From assembly GCA_916610825.1 (NCBI GenBank), contig OU744446.1:38912261-38976260 (forward strand): DNA of 64,000 nucleotides, written 5' to 3'. A program made the translations under genes and the position numbers. Origin of the DNA: Haliclystus octoradiatus. Taxonomy: Eukaryota > Cnidaria > Staurozoa > Stauromedusae > Haliclystidae. The notes beneath the pieces were generated by a model, which made no database searches, was not told the origin of the DNA, and was given only the letters and a program-made list of their open reading frames with translations. Positions within the stretch are counted from its first letter, which is position 1. Every line of letters begins with the position of its first letter. This document shows positions 12,190 through 24,500 of the stretch, one piece after another.

Positions 12190-12556
12190 GGCTAGAGATT
12201 ATATTAATAGGTTAGTATACACCTTCTTTCTTTTTTCCAGTCCATAAATTTGGAAGCAACTTTGACACACAGGCTAACCTCGAAGTGCTACTAAAGTATG
12301 TTGTATTCCGCAATCCGCTTAAAGTACATAAGTGTAAAAACGACAAAGAATTATTTCCTTTGATACAGTAAATTAATAAAAAGAACAGAAAATATAAATC
12401 CCATTGAAAATTCAAAAAAGGTTGTGTTTTTCTGCTTGTCACATCACAACGCAACAACTTCAACAAGTGATTTTGGGGATTTTGACACAAAATTGGACCA
12501 TTAAGAATTAGCCTCAGTGCGTTTATGTCTCAATACCATGTGATCTATTGTGAAAA
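12190..12556. promoter_or_regulatory. shared divergent promoter region BDP1 / ZCCHC7
   Basis: The two start codons are 367 bp apart and point away from each other, so this gap must contain both 5' UTRs and core promoters. I see no clear TATA box at a convincing distance. Start sites cannot be placed from sequence alone. Confidence 0.6.
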
Positions 12557-15500
12557 ATGGAGGACCAAGATGAAAGTGATATAGAAAGAGAGAGAATTTA
12601 TATCGATAATTTGAGCAGGTAAACCACAATTAATGATTTATTTGTATCATGTAATTAACAAAGTAGTATATTCATTATGTTAAAATCTTTATGCGTCCAA
12701 ATAATGTTCTTAGGCATATTTATGGTTGATAGAAAAGTTGCAGCAAATATGGATTTATTTCTTTATTTTTCAAATTGCATGGCTAGACAGACTAGACGCA
12801 ACATTATATTTTGTTATAGTAAATTGTTTGCCTTGATAGTAAAAGCAAAATTTATTGATATAATGGATCAAACCTGTATATATTCTTCACGTATGAAATA
12901 TGAAATCAACCTCACATTTTTTAGCAAAAATGTCACAGAATTCTGATTAATCTAAACACATCGATATTGAGTTGCGCCTCAACTTGATTGAAACTCGCTA
13001 TTATTGGCATCCCAAAATTAAATCTCTGGATAAATCTACAGCAGGAAGCTATTTGTTCCTTTCTTTTGAATATAGTTTAGTTCCGGTAAATAATTCTGAT
13101 TGCCAAGGTTGGGTCACTCAACTCGCAAACATAAAAAACCTCACCCTCTCAGAATTTAATGAAACTTATTTTACCAAAAGATAATGAAGTGAATATCAAC
13201 TTGGCGAAGTTAGAAGTAATTTAGTCAAAAAATGAAAAAAATAGATCCCGCTAAAGATTACGAGAAAACTAGGTAATTTCATGGTGAAAATTTCATTTTC
13301 GATTTGTGTTTGCTATCAAAATGCAATATAGATGAAACACATATCAGTCGAAAGCTCGGACCATCTAGTTTCCATTTATGTATGTTTCAGGAAGCAAAAT
13401 ATATTAGTTTTTTTAAATTAATATTTTTAAGAAAATGTTTGGGGCTAATTTTTGATGTGAATTTTAAAATTTAAAAAAATTTAAACTTCGCCAATATACA
13501 GAGAATAATAATGTCTAGTGATTTTCGAAATTTCAAAAAATGTTCTGTACTGAGAGCGCGCCAATCTTAATTCCACTTTTCTCTCGTGTTAATCTTATAA
13601 TCCTACCTTGAGAAATCTCGAATTCTTGAACGAATGTGAGAGAAACGCAAACAACGCAATCAATGCGCATGCGCAAGAGACGCACGGAACATTATCTCTA
13701 GTACTCAGGATTCTGGCTGCCGGAACATTATCCACTTTGTAAATAATAACAGAATTACTGATTAATAAATTAAATAGAATTGAAACAAAGATGACGCAAA
13801 TGCCTTTTCGGTCATCTTTGTTTCAATTCTATATTATGCTCTATTCAACAAACATGTCTTTGTAATTCTCTGACCCTGTTCGTCTTTGGTGGTCAAAGCA
13901 ACAAATTAGAATTAAAATATATTTCCATTTTGTTTCCCTCATTTAAATTAACAATGTAATGATGTCAAACTTTCAACGGATAACATCAACTGAATCAGAG
14001 CAAGTTTTTGTTAAATGCTTTCACATAAGTTCAGCAGGTTTGATTTCAAATTATAGGAAATTCATTGAAGTCCATAAGACCAAATGTCTGGATGCTATAA
14101 CTTTTTAAAGTTGAGAACCGTGTAATGGATTGAAGTCTTGACAATACAACTAAACTTAATAAAGATGGATGGCTCTAGAGTGGGCCGGATGCTACATCCC
14201 CTCTATGAACGATTGGGTTACGCAACTTCCTGGTCAGGAAAGATAATTTTGATTGTTGAGAAAGTTTTGAATGCTTTACGTACATGTGTTACCCAAAATC
14301 TTTCTAAACTAGCCTCTTTAGGGCGATTCCATCAGAAGTGAAACCAAAAATTTTACAAGCGTCAAAAATAAAGCAAGGAATTCAGACAAAAATCAATTGT
14401 TTTCTCTAAAATAGATACTTTTACCATCATTATATATATGTTTGATTGAGATTATAGACTTCGATGTGGATAAAATTAATGTTTTAGAGAGAGCATCGAG
14501 TTGGCCTCTCGTGAATTTATGAAAACAACAACAAACTAAAAATTGAAATGTTGCGTTTTTTTGTTCATGATTTTCTAACAAAAATTACATCAATCAATAT
14601 GAATTCACTTGTTTTGTATTATTAAGTAGTAGAAATAAAGAATAATGAGTGTATTTTACCTTGAAATTATATAAATTTTTCGATCACTTCGGGCCGCTGT
14701 CAGTCAGACACGAAAAAGTCCTAAATGTTTTGTTTACTCCACAGCGTGACACTTAATCGCTAAATCCTTTCGTATGCAAAGTAGAAAATAGCTCATTTGC
14801 ATATTTGGCGGGGAATATTGCTCTTTTCATCAGCGTCATCCTTTAAATCTGCGTGTCTGACTGACAGAAAATATTCATACAGACAGTTTCGACCTAACCG
14901 CAACAGTCGGCATCTCAAAGCTAATGCCGTAATGATCATATTATCAAAGAAGCCGTGTGACCGCCTACCCGTTGTTTTGGACACTTCACGTCACGTGGTA
15001 ATTTGAGGTCGCTGTCGTCAATATTTAGTCATGCGTGTTGACTGTTTTATCGCATGCGAAATGGAAATGGCAGTTCACTTGGCCTTGATGTTTAGAATAT
15101 TATCTGTATGTGTGCTACATTTTGAACAAAAAGAACAACCAATTTACATTACCTGATGATTATAGATTTGGAAGGAATATATAAAAGTTTTAATAAAAGT
15201 GTATTACTTGTGTTTTATGTCAAGTTATGTCAGTCAGACACAAACTGCTTTGGATAGGTTAGTCAGACACGTAATCTTGTCAGTCAGACACGAGAAACAT
15301 TTGTTTATTGCCGTATATATTTTGAAAGTATTTGATAAATATTTGTAATAATATTTGTAAAGTATAGTATCTTAAGAACATGATGAGAGTGATTTTATTC
15401 TTCTTTATGCCAACACTTAATCTAAAATTTACAGATGTTCATCTCCAATTGGCAAAATGGCGAGCGTTCGTGTCAGTCAGACACGGACCTTAAACTTGCT

Positions 15501-18500
15501 GTAGTTTATTTATATTTTGAGTTATTGTGAATATTTTTACTTTGTGGGAATGTTTTTGCGACTCTTTATTTGTAAGAAATAATAATTGATCAAACTTTGC
15601 GTGGATGTTGATGCCCTATTCGAAAATATCTTCCAATGTGTCAGTCAGACACGATGGAACCTCCCTTTAACAGGGAAAGCCAGACATCACCCCTGCAATT
15701 ATATACGCCAATCAAATCAAATTATAAATTTTATTCCCTTTCAGTGATGATGAGATCACCAGTGACGTAGAAGAGTTGCTCTATCAAAATGCCCATTATG
15801 CTGAAACTATTGAGATTGCTGGTATGATTGATTAATGCAAATCTATAATTGATGACATGAGGTTTCCATGGTTGGCCTTTTGACTTTCTCTGGTGAAATT
15901 AATTTTTTATATTCATATTTTTCAGATGATGATGATCAAGATAAAACTCTGCAAACAGATGCAAATAGATCATTTCCTCGTAAGTTGAATTCTTATATCC
16001 ATAAGAACTGGTGAATCCTTATTATTGCAGTGTTTCAAAGCTTTTCAAAGTCCACATTGAACAAGTATATTGTTCTCTGCCATAATTGATTTTAATGCAC
16101 AGCTGGCACACAAGAGAATGGAATAATGATTTAGCAAATAATGCGTCAACGGAAAATTCTTCAATGCCTTTTCCGTGAATGATGACTTTGATGGTAACTC
16201 TTGATTGCTAAATTTGATTAATTATACCTAGTACTAGCCAATGATATTGAACCATTCTGCTTTGATTGGTTGGTCATTGTTTCGTATGAAGGGATATAAT
16301 ATGTATGCTTGTTTATTTCACATTTCAGTTAAAAAGGTAAATAAATATGATATATACTAGCAATGAGTGTGGTCCATAATGGACCTTCTATGATAAATAT
16401 GATATATACTAGCAATGAGTGTGGTCCATAATGGACCTTCTATGATAAATATGATATATACAATAGATATAGTGAAAGTGACATTGGCAAGTAATGGCGT
16501 ACCTGAAAAGCAGCGCTCATGTAATGCCATTTATTAAATAAATTAGAACATCTTGTTAGGGTTTTTATATTACATAACAATTTTTTGATTGAATAGATTG
16601 CCTGATGATCTCCTTGGCGTGAACTTTGAGTAGCAAACATGATTGTCTGATTTTTGACTTCATATTTTATATATTATTTAAAGTTTAGCTGTAAAGCATT
16701 GAGCCCTAATTCAATCAGTAAGATAACTTACAACACATTAACAATTTTTGAACATATTATCTGATTTTGCTGTTACAATATTCTCTGGCAAATTGTTCCA
16801 TGGGAATATAACCACCCTTTCACAGAAGAAGTTTCTTCTGCATTCAAGTGAGTTTCTTTGGAGGCTTGTATACAATTTATACTTGTTGCCACATGTACGA
16901 GATGGATTATTATATTATCCAAATAAATTCAATATTGACACTATTGTTAATTATTTTTGTTTGAGCGAAAACCCTGTTTATAACTAAGTCTTAGTAGTTT
17001 TATGTAATCTCGTATTTGTATCAGTTAGCCTCATATTTATGTAATTAGATTTATTATAGTTAGTGATTAGCCTTGTATGACGTAATTTTGTTTGTGTTTA
17101 AATAGTTTGTCTTGTGAGATTTTGAGTTTTATATTTCTAACTTACTTCTTATTATATATAGTAAATACATTTTATAAATAATAATACATATAATCAATTG
17201 TGTTAACTGTCCGGTTGCGGATTTAGCACCGACAGTAGAGGAATGCGATACTGTAGACAGATTAATGTCGCGTGGTTTTAGCTGCACGCTTTTTTGCTTG
17301 TACTTTAGTTTCAATAAGGATGTCGTTGAGTGCAGTGACTATCCAAGATTCGGTCGTTGACCAATCAATTATTTGAATGATTTATGATTTAAGTTACTTT
17401 ATGAATTTATTCAAAGTTGTCATTATTTATTATATAGTCCTCTGGTTATTGCGGAACAATTTTCAAAACCATAATTCAATAAATCCAAGATATTTCTTCA
17501 GATAAAAGTCAACAAAAGCATTGATCTGGGATCCTGCATGATTTATATGTCAGACTCAACAAAATAATCCAGACGCAAAAAATATTGAAAATATTTTAAG
17601 ATTCCTGAATACCAGCCTTCTGCCAGGCATTACTAGCCTAGACTGTTTGTACTAGTAACCCATAGTGATCAGTGGCCATGTACGTACAGCGTAGTATTGG
17701 CTATTAAACCTATGTGATTGTATCTTTGATTTTTAGTCCTGTCAACACCATCCAATAAGCCTCAAAATGTAACACCAGTTATGACAGATGCTGCATCTTC
17801 AAATGAAGTAGAAGGTAAGTTATTTTATAACACAGTGTATCATAACAACTTAGCCTGTTTTCTCAACTTAGCCACCAAACAAGCTCAAGTCACACTTCTC
17901 AGCCAGTGGAAATCCCTAGATACTTGCCACCATAAGTTTCTTTTGGATGTGGGAGGGAGGAAAAATAATGCCCAAGCACTCCGGCGCGAATATAACCACG
18001 TACGTCGTACAGTGTCAACGAATACCAAATATTAGAAGGCTGTTTATTGCCAGAAAAATAACGTTAGCCTACTCCGATGTTCCTGAAAACGATTGAATGA
18101 ATGTGGACCTCTTCATATTGCATTACAAATCTCATTACATATTTTATATTTAAATATCAAATAATGAACAGGGGGTTATAGGCTATATCCTGATAATTGC
18201 ACATAGCGCGATGTAATGACGACACGAGAAAGGCATCTGAAAATCACTCACTGCTGCAAAATTGATAATTCATAGCTAAAGGTTTGAATCAAGAGTTCCT
18301 AGCTACGTTCAATTGTATCATTCTAATCTTTGTTTTATTGCCATATATATTGTTTCCAAGAAACCAAGCCATGAAATTATAGCCTGAGAGTAGCTAGCCC
18401 ATCATTACTAAAGAACGCTTTTAAACAACAATAGCAACACGCTACGTTGTAGTTTTATTAATTTTATTATCATTTTCATGTTTATGCATCCCGATTGAAA

Positions 18501-21500
18501 TCTTCTCTGATGCTTGGGGTCTTACTGATGTAAATATATACATATATGCAGTGTGTGGGTTAAAATGTTTTTTGTTTGATTCTTGCTAATGTTTTCTTCA
18601 GTTGTGAAAGATGAATGGGAAATCAATGACCGTGATCGTGGAAATACCCCCAAGGTACAACTCAATTTGATTGATCTCGTCAGTAATAATCTAGGATCCA
18701 ACATGTATTATCAATGAGACCAAAAGAGAGGAACATAGAAACAGGGTGTTTCCCCATTCAAGAAAATTGTTTTGATTGCCAAGGAATTTTTGATACTTTC
18801 TGTAAGCATTTGTGAATTTTCCCAAATAAGCCTTGAATTTGCTTTGTCTTTTGGGATGTAGGATCGCAGGATCTCAGTATATGGCGCGTAAAAGCTGTAG
18901 TGTTTAGTAATTCAAAACATGTCTGATCTAAATGTGCTGAAATTGGTTGGTTTGGAATGATGTCCCGATCAGAGTGATGCAGCTCTACTTTAAACTGTAC
19001 AACATATCGTATATATATTTATGTTACTACACTGTATACAACGATTCTTCTTTAGGTAGAGAAAAGCAATTCAAGATAAGCAACAAAATAATTAGTTTTG
19101 CTTCAATGTAATATTCTTATAATAATATTGATGAGGCTGGTGCAAGGGACTCACCAGAGACCTTTCTGGTACAGTGAAACGTGTATACAACGGCCAGCTA
19201 CGGGAGGTAGATAAATTGACCACTATAGACAGGCGGCCTTTATATACAGGTTTGATTCAATAGAAAATACTATTTTAGACATTGAGAGAGTGACCACTAT
19301 AGACAGGTGGCCGCTGTATAGAGGTGACCGTTATAACAGGTTTGAATGTATGTGCAATATAGGCAATATAGAATTATGCCATTATTTCTTCTTGGCTGAC
19401 TCTAACAGTAACAAATGTGTTTACAAACATGGAAATGAAATTAATCATTTTCCCATTTTTCAGTCAACTTCAGGAAAGTCAAATTCGAGAGGCAATCGTT
19501 ATTATGTTGATGAATCTAAAGCTGCTTCTGAATTCAGTTGTTTTAATTGCAACAAACGTAACCATTTAGCAAAAGATTGCCCTGAACCAAGAGTAAGTAT
19601 CTTACTAAGTACCGTAAGTATGTAAGTTAACTTCTTTACAGAGTAATGACTCAATGATTTAACATCTGATTTATACTAGATATTAATATCTTCCCCTTTC
19701 TCATGTTGATATCAATTATTTTATTTCAAATAGATGTTGTTTGACATTTCGATATATTGTGTCATCTTCTGAAATATATTTCTTTTTAAAATATTTGTAA
19801 AACGTTGTCTTATTGATTGAACATGGGGCTCAATGCAAAATATAGCAGAGCTTAAATAATAATAGTCAGAGAATCAGACAGTCATGTTTGCATGTTTGTA
19901 TTCTGAATAGATTGCCTGATGATCGCCTCAGCGTGAAACTTCAAGTAGCAAACATGACTGTATGATTCTCTGACTTTTATTATTAAGCTCTTTTTAAAAT
20001 ATGTATTTCTGAAGATGACATTAAGCTATATCAAATGTAAAAATAATGTATATTTTATCGCTTACTTTAATCACTTGATAATGATATCAGAATTTGCATT
20101 CATTAATTACATTTAACATATAAGTAACTTTCAGTTTGTTATCTTGACTGTAGTATAGACTGTATAGACTAATCATCTCAACTCATCTGTTATAGATTAT
20201 ATACTGTGCAAGACTACTACAAGTAGACTACAAGTAGAGTACATGAGTATATTCTTGATTTTTTTACTGTGCTGACAATTGAAAATAATCTCAATCTATT
20301 AATTTAGTATTAATATCCAATCTAGTGACTATCATACATGATTAAACAGCTTTTATTGGCACCATTTGGGGTGCTAATTTACCATTCTTTTCGATACGCG
20401 TTATTATATCTGAACTCACAAATTTATATGCCAAAGTTGTTATTCTTTCTGAAATCGACACGGATTGACATAAATTTTGGTCAATCTCCAACGGTTTTGT
20501 TGAACTTATATAATGAGTTTATAGTGTATAATTAATGATCTAATTTTGTCGGCTCTTGACATTATATTTTCCAAATTTTTCTTTAGTTGAATTTCTTGTT
20601 AATTTTATTTTCACAATTTGCCTTCCTGGTGCTATTAGCATCAATAATATAAAAAACATCCTGATTGGTTCGTGAAGATAATAATTATTATGTTGCAGGA
20701 GAGAAAACATGTGATTGATACCCATTGTTCATTCTCATGTCTAATTTGGTTTTCCATTTTTCTCCAGAAAAAAGAACGCTGTTATCTTTGTGCTGGAGAT
20801 GATCATATTCGTCGCTTTTGTCCTAACGATGTAACATATCTTTGTTATAACTGTTCTGAATTTGGACATATTTCTGAGGTAATGTTACATATTAAATCCA
20901 AAATATGACGGTTTCAATAAATTTAAATATTTAAAGTAGATGCCCCGATGAAGCGACCACTTAGAAAGGTGGTCTTATCATCAAGGAATAAAGATGAATT
21001 ATTTGAAGCTATCTCTGGGAAATTTAGATCCTTTGAAGCTCCGTATTCACAATGATTTATGCAGACATTTTAATTATTTTATCAATTGATTACCCTAATC
21101 AATCACGTTATATTCATCCAGGACTGCACATGCGATACGCACTGAGGTTGTCACCATCTATATTATTCGTTAACAGGACTTCAGGCGTGATATTTGACCA
21201 GCTACGACATTTGAGAGGTTTCTGATGAGTTCCTTGGCAGTGACAAAACACGTGTCAAACCAGCCGCTTTATCACTTTTAATTTTAATTTTAGGGTAATT
21301 GTAGTAATACTCGCACATTGTATTTAGATTATAATAGTTCATTGATATATGTGAGTGATGTATGTGAGTAGCCCCTCCCCATTTTCAATGAATGAATACT
21401 ACTGTAATTTACTTTTTAGAATTGTGACAAACCAAGAAGAAGTTCAAACTATAAGACTTGTAAACGATGTTCAAGGAGGGGTCATATTGGAACTGTGAGT

Positions 21501-24500
21501 AATGTATAAGATCATTCTATACGTTTTTATATCAATTCTAGATACAATTGCTATTTTGTATTTCTTTATAATTAATGTTGGTGATTGTCAAATCAGAAAA
21601 TGTTCATGTGCTGCTGGCATTTAGTCTAAGATACTGATTATTTTTATGAAGTATCACACTCAGATACTAACGCTGTGCGTATGCTGCAGCTAGTTGACTG
21701 CTTCAAATCAATCTTAAGGTATCTTCCTTCTTTGCACTTATGCAATTCCATCTTCAAGTGGATTCCTGACAAGATAAGACATCAGAAAAGTCTCTGATGA
21801 GTATTTTTGTAGAGATGAAACCTATGTCTGACTAACCTAAACATTTGTTTTATGATTGTACATGGTGACTGAGTTCCCAGCAGAAAAGGGATATCTGATA
21901 TCAAGGCTGTTTTGAGGCAGAGAAACAGTAGGCAGTAAACAGTTGCATTATTACAGGCACACATCATTTGAAGTGATTTTTGTTTAGACATAATAACATT
22001 ATCATTGTATAATAGTAGGGTATTTTATTTTCATAGGCTTGTACTGAGATATGGCGACAATTTCACGTAACGGTACGCATCAGATTGTAATATCAAATTA
22101 CTACCTTATAATTATTCTGATCTATGCTACAGTCAAACCTGTTATATGGTCACCTCTGTCACCTCTGTCTATCTTGCAATTTCTAGAATAGTATTTTCTA
22201 TTGAATCAAACCTGTATATAAAGGCCACCTGTCTATAGTGGTCAATTTCTACCTGTCCTAGCTGGCCGTTATATACATGTTTCACTGTATCTATTTTGAT
22301 GTATACTTGCTCCATTGTAAAATATCTCTTTGTGAAATCTCATTGTTAGTTGAGCAACGACAATGAAATTCAAAATATGATTTCATGAAATTTTGAATTG
22401 CTCTTTAACTCACATACGTTTCATACACAGTTCATAAACTTTGTCAACAATTATTTTCAATTTTATGAATATGGGATGTCACATTTTTGTAAGAAATTGT
22501 CTTCTTGAAATGTTCATGAAAAAGTTTATGGGAAGTGAGTCCCTCCACAGCCATGATTCTACTTACCAATAGTTGTTGTACCATTGCATACAGACTTGAA
22601 AATTAATTCTCATAGCTTATGTTCAATTTGTTTTAATTTATTTTAATTTCTTAACAGGTGAAAGACGGTAACATCCTCAAGCCAAGAAATCCATATGCCG
22701 AATCACCGAGACGATTTTGTTTTTTTTGTGGTGACAAAGGTCATTTTGGATTTGTGAGTAAAATATTTCATTTTTTTAAAAGATTTATTGTAGGCTACAT
22801 CAGAAGACAGAACCCAGTGTCTGCTGGAAAAAGTAACATTCATAGAATGTTTGTTCAGTTCTCAATGTATTATTAGTCTGTTTCCATCTATTAGAGATTG
22901 CAGAAAATCTTCAAGACAAGCAACATCATTTATTTGTTTTATGTTTGAGAATACGGAGTGGGTGTTCATAATGGATCAATTTGAGCTTTTGAAAATGCAT
23001 TGAGTTGCGAATCAATCCCGAATTGAAACCGTATGATTACTTTACAATTCCATTATTTGCACTGCAATTTAATTTCAAAAATGTTTGAACTTGTGTACTT
23101 TATTCATTGCCTCAAAATGTAACTGAATTAACAAAAACAGCGCTGGTCTTAGCAAATCAGAATTGAGTCATTTTAGCAAGTATATTATTGGAGTGTTTAT
23201 CTTTTTTCAGAACTGTCCTCAAGATGCTTCATTGTCAACTCCTGTAACCGATCCATTCATTGTACACTATGATAAATGTTCTGCAACTCCGTCTAAAAAA
23301 AAATCAATCGAAAAGAAAGCACCTACAACACCTCCTATTACACCCATCGTAATTGACGACAAAAAGACGAAAAAGAAATCTAAAGAAAAGGCAAAGGTTT
23401 TCACAAGCAAAGCTCAAGAAATTAAAACATTGACGAAGGATAAACCTATTGTGACTAAATCTCAAGTAAAAGATCAACCGAATGTTATACCAAAAACAAA
23501 TAAGAAGTTTGGAAAGAAGAAAGAAGATGAACGTATTGAGATTGACATCAATCAAAGAGATGCACGTTTCTTAATCAATCAAGCAAAAAAAAAGCAAATG
23601 GTGCAAAGCGCTGTGCAATTTGAAGAGACAATCGGTAAATGTACACTATACTCTGTAATCATAAATGCACAGTCGATGCATTAGGTGATACCAAAGTTTG
23701 CGTAAGTGAAATATTATCTTACATCAAATGTGAATGTTTTATCACTGACTCGACATATTCTTCCTTCTATCTAGCCATCATTATTAACCATCCCAACTAC
23801 TAGCTTACCCAGTTGATGGTTAAATGATAATTGCAATAAAATCAGTAATGTTTCAACGAAATTAGAATTGCTATTTATTAATAGCTTAAACTTTTCGATT
23901 GTTTCGAACGTTGCCGTTGCAGACATCTTTTATTCTCTAAACCATTCCATTTCAATAGGCAGGGTTCAAACAAAGGAATGAAGTTATTCAACTTGAGTCA
24001 CATGAGGGCGGGTTACCCAACCTTCCCTTGTAAACACACAACAAATATCAAGTCAGTGAGGCATGTAACTCACCTTCGTTGTGGTAAACAGGGTCATATA
24101 ATCAGCAGATATTGGAAGAGTAGACCATCCAGCACCTAATTTCAGACTTTCTGGAATGCATCTGTTGTTCTTGACAGTGCTGATATAGGGATAATATAGT
24201 AAATCTGTTCAATGAACAGATATCTTTGTTGAATTCAGATAGACATCATTTCTAATTTCATTTCAGGTGATATCTTAAAAAATAGCTTGAGTGGCCGCCA
24301 TCACGAACTCTCGCCATTCGGTGGTATGTTAGAATAATTATTAGCTAAACCTAATCCAACTAAGTTGCCTTTATACTTACAATCTTTTGTTCGTATTATC
24401 GAAATTGGTATTACATACTGTTGCATTAATTATAGAAATGTTGCCATCCCTCTTTCCCCCTAAATCTTTTGCAACATGCTTCAAATGAAAATTTATCTGG

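Noticed and set aside
11498..12247. 249-codon frame opposite BDP1 exon 1
   Set aside because: Antisense shadow of the biased BDP1 N-terminal coding exon; no family resemblance.
16748..16987. 79-codon open frame in ZCCHC7 intron 3
   Set aside because: No domain or splice evidence; possibly an old transposon remnant.
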